The translations under genes were made by a program, and so were the position numbers. A stretch of 64,000 bases of DNA from Chroococcidiopsis sp. TS-821 (GTDB taxonomy: Bacteria > Cyanobacteriota > Cyanobacteriia > Cyanobacteriales > Chroococcidiopsidaceae). Shown one piece after another: positions 48,136-57,432 of the stretch (position 1 is its first letter; every line of letters starts with the position of its first letter). The notes beneath the pieces are model-generated. The model was not told where the DNA came from and made no database searches. It saw only the letters and a list, made by a program, of their open reading frames with translations. The stretch lies in NCBI RefSeq assembly GCF_002939305.1, contig NZ_MVDI01000013.1, positions 50,614-114,613 on the forward strand, given 5' to 3'.

Positions 48136-48621
48136 ATGAACGATCGTCAAATCAGGGCAACTAGCCCTCTTAAGTTCACTCTACACGAGCAAAAGGGTAG
48201 GGAAAGGTTACTAGAGAATGAATTGGTAACTTCCTCCCAGCGTCAGCAGCCCACTCAAGATGCCCAGTTTTCCACTCCTCCTAACCGTCTATTATTATTG
48301 TTCTATCTCATTCCTGTGGTTGGCTTTTTTCCATCGCTTTGGACTTTGTATCGCCGTCAAGGGAGCAGAGAACAATTTGCACTTAGCCGTCTATCGATTA
48401 CCTTAGCAGGTACTTGGTTGTTAGGTTATCTGTTGATGAGTTTTGGTGCGGAAACGTCTGATTTTCTGGCACTGCGCCTATTAATTTTAAACAGCTTTTT
48501 GACTTCGGGTTATTTTCTCGTCAGTCTTTGGTTAATGTTTTTGCTCATCCAAGGTAAAGCAGTGCGTCTACCAGGATTTAGTCAATGGGCGGAGCGCATT
48601 TTAAGTAAGCATTTGCCCTGA
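48136..48621 (+). CDS. Conserved membrane protein, function unknown
   Basis: 161 residues. A polar N-terminal part (1-52), then three or four hydrophobic segments: LLLLFYLIPVVGFFPSLW, a TLAGTWLLGYLLMSF helix and SGYFLVSLWLMFLLI. A cyanobacterial-looking four-helix protein; no family name recognised. Divergent from the AI-2E transporter, 108 bp apart, and followed by a tandem-repeat stretch. Confidence 0.7.
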   Translation: MNDRQIRATSPLKFTLHEQKGRERLLENELVTSSQRQQPTQDAQFSTPPNRLLLLFYLIPVVGFFPSLWTLYRRQGSREQFALSRLSITLAGTWLLGYLLMSFGAETSDFLALRLLILNSFLTSGYFLVSLWLMFLLIQGKAVRLPGFSQWAERILSKHLP

Positions 48622-48675
48622 TTCAAGAGGTTTGAGTGATGAGTGGTAAGTGGTGAGTCATACAAAACACTATTC

Positions 48676-48778
48676 TTCCTCTGCCCCTCTGCCCCTCTGC
48701 CCCTCTGCCCCTCTGCCCCTCTGCCCCTCTGCTTCCTCTGCTTCCTCTGCTTCCTCTGCTTCCTCTGCTTCTTCTACT
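48676..48778. repeat. Tandem repeats CCTCTGCC (8 bp) then CTTCCTCTG (9 bp)
   Basis: Six or so 8-bp units pass into five 9-bp units, ending cttcttctac. The array lies in the gap between the membrane protein and the LCP gene. A related 8-bp array, ctcctctg, is at 63942-63969. Confidence 0.9.
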
Positions 48779-48980
48779 AAGGGTGGTTAAACTGCACAAA
48801 TCCAGTTAAACTCCAAACAGCAAAAACTCAAATTTCTAGCGAAAGTTCCGATATCCTGCTAGATGTGTCATATTTATTGCTATTTATGGCTCACTACAGT
48901 TGATACCTGAAAGCTAGCTCGATCTAGCGTCTTTTGCTCTCTTGTTCTTAAATGAACTGTTGTATTTGTTACGTGTGAGG
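48779..48980. promoter_or_regulatory. Leader of the LCP gene
   Basis: About 200 bp without a gene between the tandem repeats and the LCP start; presumably the promoter. No specific site recognised. Confidence 0.4.
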
Positions 48981-50387
48981 ATGTCTGTGCCAATTCATAA
49001 AATTTCTGCTCGCAATCCCTCTGTAGCTGCGTCTCCCCGAATTGTCCATACCAAGTATTCTTCCGCTAAGTCAGGGCGTTGGCTGTGGTTTTGGGTGGCA
49101 ATGTCTGGTATCGCGATGTTGTCAGCAACGGCTGGAGCGCTGTTAGCTGTATCTTTATCCAGTACCCCGTTAATGCAATCGCGGCTTACCCCAGAACAAA
49201 AGGCAATCTTTGGGCGAGGCGATCGCATTTCTAAAACTGGTTTACGCCTTGCTGAATTGACTCGCCCTGTGAATATTCTCGTTTTAGGCATCAAGGTTCT
49301 CTCTTCGGATGTTGACGATCCTGATATTAGGTCAGAAGACTTAGGCTACCACGCACTTGTTAATTCTTTTGAAGGTCTTTCGGATACGATGCTGCTATTG
49401 CGGTTCGATCCAGAAACCGAAAAACTGGCAGTTCTTTCAATTCCTAGAGATACGCGTACCTATGTCGAAGGGCTAGGCATCACAAAAATTAATGCCGCGA
49501 ATGCTCGAGGCGGTCCCGCACTAAGTGCACAAGCTGTCAGCGATCTTTTAAATGGCGTACCGATTGACCGCTATATCCGCATTAACGTTCAAGGTGTTGA
49601 AAAGCTCGTTGATGCTTTGGGTGGTGTTACGGTTTATGTCCCCAAAGATATGAAATATCAAGATGACAGCCAACATCTATATATCAATTTGAAAGCAGGA
49701 AGACATCATCTCGACGGCAATCAAGCATTGCAACTACTACGCTTTCGCTACGACGAATACGGCGATATTGGTCGCATCCAACGCCAGCAAATGGTGATGC
49801 GGGCTTTGATGGAACAAGCTCTAAACCCAGCAACTTTGGCGCGAATGCCGCAGATTATGTCGGTGATTCAAACGCATATCGATACTAACTTGACCGTTGA
49901 GGAGCTCATGGCACTCGTCGGCTTTGGCGTTCAAACAGATCGTTCGGATGTTGAAATGCTGCTGGTTCCAGGGACTTTTAGCACGCCAGACCAATACGTT
50001 GCAAGTTATTGGCTACCCGATAAAGAACGAATTGCCACAATGATGGCAAAGCACTTTAATGTGCCTACCGATTCAGAAATTGATGATGTCGATCCGGCAA
50101 GGTTGCGAATCGCAATTCAAGATAGTACAGGTAGCGATCGCGCGATCCGATCGCTAGCTAACTTTCTGCAATCATCTGGTTATCGACGCGTTTACGTTGC
50201 GAACCCTTGGAATGAACCATTAGAAGTGACGCGGATTGTGGCGCAGCAAGGTGATGTCGATAGCGCGCAAGCGATTCGCAATGCTTTGGGATTTGGTGAA
50301 ATCCGCGTGGAAAGCACGGGTAATCTGCGTTCGGATGTGACAATTCAACTAGGTCAAGATTGGTTGCGAGTGCACGAAGCGCAGTAG
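48981..50387 (+). CDS. LytR-CpsA-Psr (LCP) family protein
   Basis: About 469 residues. A single N-terminal membrane helix (~30-55) anchors an extracytoplasmic LCP domain: DTMLLLRFDPETEKLAVLS, PRDTRTYVEG, NAANARGGPALSAQAVSDLL and LLRFRYDEYGDIGRIQRQQ, with the conserved Arg/Asp residues that bind polyprenyl pyrophosphate. A C-terminal LytR_C domain (~375-465) follows. LCP proteins transfer glycopolymers from lipid carriers to the wall, linking it functionally to uppS. Start ATG 48981; GTG 48987 with GAGG 6 nt upstream is an equally plausible start. Confidence 0.92.
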   Translation: MSVPIHKISARNPSVAASPRIVHTKYSSAKSGRWLWFWVAMSGIAMLSATAGALLAVSLSSTPLMQSRLTPEQKAIFGRGDRISKTGLRLAELTRPVNILVLGIKVLSSDVDDPDIRSEDLGYHALVNSFEGLSDTMLLLRFDPETEKLAVLSIPRDTRTYVEGLGITKINAANARGGPALSAQAVSDLLNGVPIDRYIRINVQGVEKLVDALGGVTVYVPKDMKYQDDSQHLYINLKAGRHHLDGNQALQLLRFRYDEYGDIGRIQRQQMVMRALMEQALNPATLARMPQIMSVIQTHIDTNLTVEELMALVGFGVQTDRSDVEMLLVPGTFSTPDQYVASYWLPDKERIATMMAKHFNVPTDSEIDDVDPARLRIAIQDSTGSDRAIRSLANFLQSSGYRRVYVANPWNEPLEVTRIVAQQGDVDSAQAIRNALGFGEIRVESTGNLRSDVTIQLGQDWLRVHEAQ

Positions 50388-50388
50388 A

Positions 50389-51279
50389 TTAAATTTGCTG
50401 TGCAATCCATTCTTGTAATATCGGATTGACTTTTTCCGGTGCTTCATCTTGGGGACAATGCCCAACACCTTCAATGGGAATAAACGCTTTTACTTGTGGG
50501 TAGTTCGCTAATTGTTTACCCAACTCAAATGGTTCCCACGGATCGGCAGTTCCCCACAAGATAATTGCTGAACATGGTAGCTGTGGTAACAAATCTTCGG
50601 GTAATGGACCGGAAGAATACGCCGTAAAAGCTAAAAAAACGGCAACAGCACCTGGATCTTTGGTTGGTGCCATCAAAATATCAACAAGTTCATCTGTCAC
50701 AACTTCCGCATTCGCATACGCCTGAAGCAAAATCTTGCGCACAGTTTTTGGCTTGGCAATTTGATGGAAGAAAAAGTTGCCAATCGGCTTGACGGCGAGG
50801 AGTCGTTGCACCAAAGGCGCACCAAAACGGCGATACCAAGGTAAAGTTGCCCGTTTGCGGTCGTGAAGCAGTCGCAACGAACAGTTTAATAGCGCAATAC
50901 TTCGAGCGATATCTGGACGATCGACAACGGCTTGCATCACCGCAATACAACCAATCGAATTTCCTACTAAAAACGCCGGTTCGCCCACAACCTCACGGCA
51001 AAAATCGGCAATTTGCTGTCCCCACGTTTCAAACGTATACTGCATTTCTTCTGTGGGTTCCGGTTTGGCAGAACCACCAAAGCCAATTAAATCAATCGCA
51101 TAGACACGGCAAGTTTCGGCAAGTACGGGAATGTTTTTGCGCCAATGCCACCAGGAAGCACCAAAGCCATGAATTAACACAACCGCAGGTCCTGTTGTGC
51201 CTTGCGTTTGATAGCAAATCGGAAACCCTTGCCAAATCCAAGTTTTCGTCGCGGTGAAGGATGGGGTGGAAACTGTCAT
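50389..51279 (-). CDS. Alpha/beta hydrolase
   Basis: 296 residues. HGFGASWWHWRKN oxyanion loop, nucleophile elbow GNSIGC (Ser), a cap region ~135-215, acid in WGTADPWEP and the terminal His in GVGHCPQ. It resembles cyanobacterial and plastid pheophytinase/haloperoxidase-like hydrolases; substrate unknown. The stop is 1 bp from the convergent LCP stop. Confidence 0.9.
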   Translation of the reverse strand: MTVSTPSFTATKTWIWQGFPICYQTQGTTGPAVVLIHGFGASWWHWRKNIPVLAETCRVYAIDLIGFGGSAKPEPTEEMQYTFETWGQQIADFCREVVGEPAFLVGNSIGCIAVMQAVVDRPDIARSIALLNCSLRLLHDRKRATLPWYRRFGAPLVQRLLAVKPIGNFFFHQIAKPKTVRKILLQAYANAEVVTDELVDILMAPTKDPGAVAVFLAFTAYSSGPLPEDLLPQLPCSAIILWGTADPWEPFELGKQLANYPQVKAFIPIEGVGHCPQDEAPEKVNPILQEWIAQQI

Positions 51280-51373
51280 AGATCTTCTAAATTAAGCGAT
51301 CGCCTTAACTGTATTGTGACAATTCTTCACAAAATTCTAAATTTTATTTTATTATTTCTATTAATCTAGAAAT

Positions 51374-52228
51374 ATGGAATCAAATACGGCAAAATATGCA
51401 GATTTATTTGCAGCACTAGCGTCAGAACCTCGGCTAGAAATTATGCGCTTACTCTTTGCAACTTATCCGCAAGGAATGATCGTGAGTGATATTCAAGCCA
51501 AATTACAAATTCCCAATTCCACACTGTCGCATCATCTAGAGAAACTGCGACAAGAGCATCTCATCAGTTCTAGGAAAGAAAAGCAATATATTTGGTACGC
51601 AGTCAACACCAAGACAATCGAAGATTTATTAGCTTTTCTCTTTAACGGCTGTACGATCGCCCATCCTCGCAGTCAAGACAAGCTAGACCCTGTTCAGAAT
51701 CCATTCACGGAGGCAGGATTTATGTTTGAAGGGTTCTTAAGTTCGCTCGAAAGCCTATTTGGTAGCGTGTTTGACCGCATTGTGCTGCCCAGAGGTTTTG
51801 AAAGATTTACGCGAAAAGCAACGCAAGTCATTGCGCTAGCCCAAGATGAATCGCGCCGTTTGGGACATCAATACGTTGGCACCGAACAACTTTTATTAGG
51901 ATTACTCAAAGAAGGAACCGGAACTGCTGCACAAATTCTTTTAGCCGAAGGACTCAATGTAGAAAATTTGCGCACAGAAGTCGAAAAACGTATTGGACGT
52001 GGGAAAGGAACGCCGTTAGATATTCCATTTACACCAAGAGCTAAAAGAGTTTTAGAGCTTTCTGTAGAACAGTCGCAGCGCCTAGGCGATCAGTATATAG
52101 GTACTGAACACTTGCTGTTAGGAATTTTGCGCGAACGCGGCGGAATGGCAGTTCGGGTACTGGAAAACTTAGGAGTTAACCCAGATAGCTTAGAGCAGCG
52201 AATTTTACAGTGGAATGGCTCTAATTAG
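51374..52228 (+). CDS. ArsR-type DNA-binding domain fused to a ClpC-like N-domain pair
   Basis: 284 residues. Residues ~5-95 are an ArsR/SmtB-type winged helix: LFAALASEPRLEIMRLL, then SDIQAKLQIPNSTLSHHLEK and LISSRKEKQYIWYAV. The metal-binding ELCVCDL motif is absent; one Cys (in FNGCTIAH) follows the fold. Residues ~140-280 are two ClpN repeats: FERFTRKATQVIALAQDESR, YVGTEQLLLGLLKEGTGTA and [32 protein letters not shown], closely like the ClpC of this window. No AAA+ module follows. An internal ATG (51722, residue 117) has GGAGG 8 nt upstream, at the domain boundary. It could bind DNA and recruit or compete for Clp substrates; this is inference. Confidence 0.88.
   Translation: MESNTAKYADLFAALASEPRLEIMRLLFATYPQGMIVSDIQAKLQIPNSTLSHHLEKLRQEHLISSRKEKQYIWYAVNTKTIEDLLAFLFNGCTIAHPRSQDKLDPVQNPFTEAGFMFEGFLSSLESLFGSVFDRIVLPRGFERFTRKATQVIALAQDESRRLGHQYVGTEQLLLGLLKEGTGTAAQILLAEGLNVENLRTEVEKRIGRGKGTPLDIPFTPRAKRVLELSVEQSQRLGDQYIGTEHLLLGILRERGGMAVRVLENLGVNPDSLEQRILQWNGSN
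51709..51724 (+). promoter_or_regulatory. Strong internal ribosome binding site and ATG
   Basis: GGAGG (51709-51713), 8 nt, then an in-frame ATG at 51722-51724 inside the ArsR-ClpN gene. Initiation here would give a ~168-residue ClpN-only protein starting MFEGF. The real first ATG (51374) has no comparable site. Confidence 0.65.
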
Positions 52229-52295
52229 TCGTGCAGCGATCGCCCACAGTATGCCAGGATGGTTCGTGTTGTGTTCCTATTAAACTCAATTTGTC

Positions 52296-53213
52296 ATGCT
52301 GGCTCAAACTTCTACAGCGGTTACACCCTTCCTCGGCGCAGACGTCGCGGCGGATTATGCGGCGGCACAAGTCGTCATTTTACCAATTCCCTACGAAGCA
52401 ACAACAACGTATCGGCGTGGTTGTGAAACTGGTCCTGATGCAATTCTCGCAGCATCGCAGCAAGTGGAATACTATGACGAGGAACTCGACTGGGAAACAG
52501 GACTTGATGTAGGCATCTATACGCATCCCTCGATTGCAGATACTCGCAAAGGGGCTGTCACCTCCGAGGAAATGTTGCAAGTTACCAGAGAAACTGTTTT
52601 CAAGCTCGTGCGAGACGGTAAATTTGTCATTTCCTTAGGCGGCGAACACAGTATTACCACAGGCGTTGTGGAGGCGTATCGTCAAGCGTATCCTGATGAA
52701 TCCTTTACCGTTGTCCAAATTGACGCGCATGGAGATTTACGCCACGAGTACGAAGGCTCAATTCATAACCATGCTTGCGTGATGCGACGGATTGTTGATA
52801 TGGGATTACCGACGGTTCAAATTGGCATTCGCGCGATTTGTAAAGAAGAAGCTGATTTGATTAAAGAAAAAAATCTCACCGTGTTTCGCGCGCGGGAAAT
52901 TGCTGCACAACCGAATTGGATCGAAAACGCGATCGCCGCAATTCCCACAGAAAAGGTATTTCTGACGATTGACTTAGATGGCATTGACCCCACACTGATT
53001 CCTGGTGTTGGAACTCCTGAACCTGGCGGTTTGAACTGGTATGCACTGACAACATTTCTGCGTGGCGTCTTTGACAAACATCAAGTTATCGGCTGCGACG
53101 TCATGGAATTAGCCCCAGTAACTGATTCGGTCGTTTCAGAATTTACCGCCGCTAAGCTCGTTTACAAACTAATTGGCTATCAAGCCGTCGCTCAAGGCTG
53201 GGGGAAGAATTAA
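52296..53213 (+). CDS. speB: Ureohydrolase (agmatinase / guanidinohydrolase family)
   Basis: 305 residues. The binuclear metal motifs are complete: SLGGEHSITTG, QIDAHGDLRHEY with downstream HNHACVMR, and LTIDLDGIDPTLIPGVGTPE. Agmatinase makes putrescine and urea from agmatine. Some cyanobacterial members are instead guanidine or guanidino-acid hydrolases, so the substrate is not certain. ATG 52296 gives the expected N-terminus. Located 67 bp behind the ArsR-ClpN gene on the same strand, possibly cotranscribed. Confidence 0.86.
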   Translation: MLAQTSTAVTPFLGADVAADYAAAQVVILPIPYEATTTYRRGCETGPDAILAASQQVEYYDEELDWETGLDVGIYTHPSIADTRKGAVTSEEMLQVTRETVFKLVRDGKFVISLGGEHSITTGVVEAYRQAYPDESFTVVQIDAHGDLRHEYEGSIHNHACVMRRIVDMGLPTVQIGIRAICKEEADLIKEKNLTVFRAREIAAQPNWIENAIAAIPTEKVFLTIDLDGIDPTLIPGVGTPEPGGLNWYALTTFLRGVFDKHQVIGCDVMELAPVTDSVVSEFTAAKLVYKLIGYQAVAQGWGKN

Positions 53214-53378
53214 GCACAGGTGCAGAGGAGAATAAATAATGATAAATGAGCGTTAACTCAAAACTCACAACTCATCACTACCCACTCTTTCACTAACCAC
53301 TAGAGTAACTAGAGACACAGAACCCCTCTGCTGCTATCTTAAATTGGAGGCAATTGCAATCAAATTTATCCTAAATGC

Positions 53379-54107
53379 ATGGGAAAACCTTACCGGCGGA
53401 TTTTACTAAAACTGAGCGGTGAAGCCTTGATGGGAGACCTAGGCTATGGGATCGACCCAACCATCGTTCAAGAAATTGCGGCAGAAGTCGCAGAAGTAGT
53501 AAATAGTGGCGTACAAGTAGCTATTGTAGTAGGTGGTGGCAACATCTTTCGTGGCGTCAAAGCGTCAGCTGCTGGAATGGATCGGGCAACAGCCGACTAC
53601 ATTGGTATGATTGCAACGGTGATGAATGCGCTCACGCTCCAAGACGCTTTGGAACGGATGGAAGTGCAAACACGCGTGCAAACAGCGATCGCCATGCAAG
53701 AAGTAGCGGAACCGTATATTCGACGTCGAGCAATTCGCCATCTCGAAAAAGGACGAGTGGTGATTTTTGGCGCGGGTTCGGGAAATCCGTTCTTCACAAC
53801 CGATACAACAGCAGCGCTAAGAGCCGCTGAAATTGACGCTGAGGTGATTTTTAAAGCCACCAAAGTAGACGGAGTATACGATTCCGATCCCCACAAAAAT
53901 CCTGATGCTAAACGCTATCAAACGCTTAACTATGTTCACGTTTTGACTCAGGATCTGCGGGTGATGGATAGTACTGCGATCGCTTTATGTAAAGAAAACA
54001 ATATTCCGATTCTTGTCTTTGACCTCTCGGTGCGAGGTAACATCCGCCGAGCGGTAACAGGAGAATCGATCGGAACCCTTGTGGGAGGTTTCTGTGAAGT
54101 TAGCTGA
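53379..54107 (+). CDS. pyrH: UMP kinase
   Basis: 242 residues, amino-acid kinase fold, making UDP from [27 protein letters not shown], the UMP-binding [20 protein letters not shown] and [13 protein letters not shown] are intact. Its end overlaps frr by 14 bp. The pyrH-frr order is conserved widely in bacteria. Confidence 0.97.
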   Translation: MGKPYRRILLKLSGEALMGDLGYGIDPTIVQEIAAEVAEVVNSGVQVAIVVGGGNIFRGVKASAAGMDRATADYIGMIATVMNALTLQDALERMEVQTRVQTAIAMQEVAEPYIRRRAIRHLEKGRVVIFGAGSGNPFFTTDTTAALRAAEIDAEVIFKATKVDGVYDSDPHKNPDAKRYQTLNYVHVLTQDLRVMDSTAIALCKENNIPILVFDLSVRGNIRRAVTGESIGTLVGGFCEVS

Positions 54108-54642
54108 AGCTGAGAGTTCGATGCAAAAAGCCGTTGATGCAACGCAACGCGCTTTTAATACAATCCGCACTGGTCGCGCTAATGCGAGTTTACTTGACCG
54201 CGTGATGGTGGAATACTACGGTACCCCCACCCCGCTTAAATCACTGGCGAATATTAGTACGCCTGATGCTGCGACAATTACAATTCAACCGTATGACCGT
54301 AGCAGCCTTAATCTCATTGAAAAGGCGATTTCGATGTCGGATGTCGGACTAACCCCGAACAACGACGGCTCGATGATTCGTCTCAATATTCCACCACTTA
54401 CGAGCGATCGCCGTAAAGAACTGGTGAAACTCGCCGCGAAGTATGCGGAAGAAGGACGCGTTTCAATTCGTAATATTCGCCGCGATGCTCTTGATACCAT
54501 CCGCAAACAAGAGAAAAATAGCGAAATTTCAGAAGATGAAGCGCAAGACCTTCAAGATAAACTGCAAAAGTTGACGAACAAATACACCAACAAAATCGAT
54601 GAATTGCTAGCAGAAAAAGAGAAAGATATCACAACTGTTTAA
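54094..54642 (+). CDS. frr: Ribosome recycling factor
   Basis: 182 residues, splits the post-termination ribosome with EF-G. Helical domain around [13 protein letters not shown] and the conserved C-terminal [20 protein letters not shown]. Start GTG 54094 with GGGAGG 5 nt upstream, inside the pyrH end; the upstream TTG extension is unlikely. Translationally coupled to pyrH. Confidence 0.96.
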   Translation: MKLAEAESSMQKAVDATQRAFNTIRTGRANASLLDRVMVEYYGTPTPLKSLANISTPDAATITIQPYDRSSLNLIEKAISMSDVGLTPNNDGSMIRLNIPPLTSDRRKELVKLAAKYAEEGRVSIRNIRRDALDTIRKQEKNSEISEDEAQDLQDKLQKLTNKYTNKIDELLAEKEKDITTV

Positions 54643-55185
54643 GTCATTTTTATGGCTAATAACTTGTGATATTAGCTATAACCAATCAATAGCAAGGGGT
54701 AAAAGTTAAAAAGTGATTTTTTGACGGAACTTTTACCCCCCAATTTCATATGTTTTTTCAGATTTATAGCCCAGAATTGCTCGAGGTTTTGCAATCGGTA
54801 GTAGTTCCGAGTCATCTGGATAAGGCAACGTAGCATTAAAAATAGAACGCGTGAGAACCCGCAGCTTTACAAAAGCTTTATCAAATTGACTTGTAATTCA
54901 ACTAAATCTTCATAGATAAAATCAGTCAGACAGAGTCAGACAGAGATTATAGATATGGTAACTTAAATGTTAACTTCAACTTAACAAAGGAGATTTTCAC
55001 GACTTAATCGTTTGATAATCGACAAAAAGGCATCTAAAAATACTGCAAAAAAATACAAAATGAACGAGTTGTAGGCAGGTAACTTGTGATGTTGAGGCGA
55101 TCGCATTGCCACGATTGACGGGCAAAATGAGTTAGAACCTGCTTAAGAATAAAGTTAGCCAACTTAGGAGCAAAACTGTAGCATC
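54643..55185. other. Intergenic region after frr
   Basis: About 540 bp without a credible gene. The notable element is the inverted repeat at 54696-54739. AT-rich sequence with several TTAACTT/AACTTAA words (54960-54985) precedes the geranylgeranyl reductase-like gene. Confidence 0.5.
54696..54739. repeat. 12-bp perfect inverted repeat (possible frr terminator)
   Basis: GGGGTAAAAGTT (54696-54707) and AACTTTTACCCC (54728-54739) with a 20-nt loop, 54 bp after frr. There is no clean U tract next to either arm. Confidence 0.6.
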
Positions 55186-56319
55186 ATGTACGATTGCATA
55201 ATTGTCGGTGCCGGACCTGCTGGCGGTACAGCAGCCTATCATTTAGCGAAAAGGGGACGTTCAGTATTAGTTTTAGAGAAAGAATCACTACCGCGCTACA
55301 AGCCCTGTGGAGGTGGAGTTTCACCCGCGATCGCTAAATGGTTTGACTTTGATTTTTCCCCAGCGATTTCTACAAAGGTCAATACCATTCGCTACACCTG
55401 GAAAATGGGCGATCCGGTGCAAGCTAAATTGCAAACTCCTGAACCAATGTGGATGGTACGGCGCGACGTATTTGACCACTTTCTAGTGCAACAAGCGCAA
55501 AAACAAGGAGCCGAACTGCGCGACAACACCGAAGTCAAGGGAATTCAGTTTAACAGCGACCACTGGCAAGTTGATACAGCGAATGGTCCGGTCGCCGGTC
55601 GTTATATCATCGCCGCAGACGGTGCGAAAGGCTCGATGGCAAAGTGGTTAGGCTTTAAAGACCGCAAACGCCGCTTGGCAGGCGCATTAGAAGCCGAAGC
55701 CCCCGCTAAGGTGGAAGATGGTCATATTGCCCATTTTGAGTTTGGCATGGTCAAAAACGGCTACATTTGGAACTTCCCGAAAGCCGACGGTTACTCAATC
55801 GGTGTTGGGACATTTATTGGTGGCGAACCGCAAGATTTTAAAGGAATTTTGAGCGAGTACGGTAATTTATTTGGCTTAGATATCAAAACCTGCAAGCAGT
55901 ACGGTCACGCGCTGTGTTTGTGGAATGGCAATCAAAAGCTACATACGCAAAATGCTGTATTAGCAGGGGAAGCCGCGTGTGTTGTCGATCCCTTAACCGC
56001 CGAAGGCATTCGCCCATCAATATTTAGTGGTGTCAAAGCAGCCGAAGCTATCGATCGCGCGATCGCAGGCGATATCGATGCTCTAGAGCGCTACTCGCAA
56101 GTCATCAGCGACGAGTGGGGTGCTGATATGGCGTGGGCACAAAAACTAGCCGGAGTCTTCTACCGCGTTCCTGGTATTGGTTACAAAGTCGGCGTGAAAC
56201 GTCCCACAGCAACACAACGCATGGGTCAAATTCTCTGTGGGGAAATGAGTTATGGTGATGTCGCCGGTCGCGCCCTTAAGCGCCTCAGTGGTAGCTTAAT
56301 CCCAGGAATGGGCGGGTAA
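55186..56319 (+). CDS. Geranylgeranyl reductase family FAD protein
   Basis: 377 residues. FAD motif IVGAGPAGGTAAYHLAKRG, then LPRYKPCGGGVSPA, the PCGGG region shared by geranylgeranyl reductases, AADGAKGSMAKWLG and a C-terminal GEAACVVDPLTAEGIRPS. It reduces isoprenoid double bonds in this family. It is not the standard cyanobacterial ChlP, which differs in its N-terminal motif and length, so I leave the symbol blank. Single gene. Confidence 0.88.
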   Translation: MYDCIIVGAGPAGGTAAYHLAKRGRSVLVLEKESLPRYKPCGGGVSPAIAKWFDFDFSPAISTKVNTIRYTWKMGDPVQAKLQTPEPMWMVRRDVFDHFLVQQAQKQGAELRDNTEVKGIQFNSDHWQVDTANGPVAGRYIIAADGAKGSMAKWLGFKDRKRRLAGALEAEAPAKVEDGHIAHFEFGMVKNGYIWNFPKADGYSIGVGTFIGGEPQDFKGILSEYGNLFGLDIKTCKQYGHALCLWNGNQKLHTQNAVLAGEAACVVDPLTAEGIRPSIFSGVKAAEAIDRAIAGDIDALERYSQVISDEWGADMAWAQKLAGVFYRVPGIGYKVGVKRPTATQRMGQILCGEMSYGDVAGRALKRLSGSLIPGMGG

Positions 56320-56447
56320 AAAAGTGAATGAGGGGTGAGGAATGAGGGGTGAATGACTAGTGCTGAGTTTTGAGTTGTGAATTTATCAAAAAGAGCATTC
56401 TCCTCTCAAACCGTGCACCTAAAGCTCCCTCTGCTCCTCATGATTGA

Positions 56448-57158
56448 CTATCCCTTCCCATTTCCTTTAGCAGATGCTCCTGAGCCTTGGTAAATACGCT
56501 GCTGTTGCTCGGGAGTTAACCACGCGGCTCTAGGTAATCGAGTTTCGGGCGCGACAAATTGACGTCGCACTGGATCGTATTCGAGGATTTCTCCGGATTC
56601 GATATAATACACCCAACCGTGTAGCTGAATCTGACCAGAGTGCAATCGGGAATGAATCACTGGATAAGTACGTAAATTTTCAAGTTGAGTCAGAATATTT
56701 TCTTCCACGGTTGCTTGCAGCAGTTTTTCGCCTTCGTAGTCTTGATAATTTTCCTTAATCATTCGCCGAGTTGCTTCAGCGTGTTTGAGCCACTCATAAA
56801 CCGCAGGCATTTCTTCTTCTAACTTATCTAGCTTGAGCAATCCTTTCATCGCTCCACAGTGCGAGTGACCGCACACGATGACTTGTTTAATACCCAAAGC
56901 ATGAATTGCATACTCAACAGCAGCACATTCCCCTCCATTAGTCGCACCGTAAGGCGGAATGATATTACCCGCATTGCGAATAATAAACATTTCCCCAGGC
57001 TCGGCTTGCGTGATTAAATTTGGGTCAATCCGTGAGTCAGAGCAAGTAATAAATAAAATTCGTGGATGCTGACCTTGCGACAGCAACTCAAACATCTCGC
57101 GGTGGGTACTCAAATAATTGGTTTGAAACGAATGAATACCCTGAATCAGCTTTTTCAT
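56448..57158 (-). CDS. Beta-carbonic anhydrase
   Basis: 236 residues. Zn2+ ligands Cys39, His98, Cys101 and the Asp41/Arg43 dyad (CSDSR, CGHSHCGAMKG). The C-terminal part extends past the core with WVYYIESGEILEYDPVRRQF, typical of carboxysomal CcaA/IcfA-like enzymes, so a place in the CO2-concentrating mechanism is possible. No signal peptide. Name of the orthologue not assigned. Confidence 0.92.
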   Translation of the reverse strand: MKKLIQGIHSFQTNYLSTHREMFELLSQGQHPRILFITCSDSRIDPNLITQAEPGEMFIIRNAGNIIPPYGATNGGECAAVEYAIHALGIKQVIVCGHSHCGAMKGLLKLDKLEEEMPAVYEWLKHAEATRRMIKENYQDYEGEKLLQATVEENILTQLENLRTYPVIHSRLHSGQIQLHGWVYYIESGEILEYDPVRRQFVAPETRLPRAAWLTPEQQQRIYQGSGASAKGNGKG

Positions 57159-57432
57159 ACCTATTCCCCTAGCGGTGCAAAGCGCCGCACCTTCTTACTT
57201 AACTTAAGTTTATGAAATAATCGCCCCTGATAGGCTAATCAAAGATTTTTTCTCAAAATCACTTTGATTAAAACGTGAAATCATACCCGCAAATATTGCA
57301 ATTTTCTGACACTGAAGTCGATCGCGAATCGAGAAAACGCTGAAGATCTTGACTAATTCCCAAAATAAATCACTCAAATAAGTATATGTTCCCCTAAAAT
57401 AAGGAGCGAGTAAGCGTAAAGAATTATTATTT

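Noticed and set aside
48676..48778. CRISPR array
   Set aside because: The units are 8-9 bp with no spacers, and there are no cas genes; it is a simple tandem repeat. No CRISPR array was seen elsewhere.
52231..52512. Alternative frame at the start of the ureohydrolase
   Set aside because: Shadow frame over the real gene that starts at ATG 52296 and contains all metal motifs.
55186..56319. Naming this gene chlP
   Set aside because: It has the geranylgeranyl reductase family motifs, but its N-terminal motif and length differ from cyanobacterial ChlP; the specific symbol was withheld.
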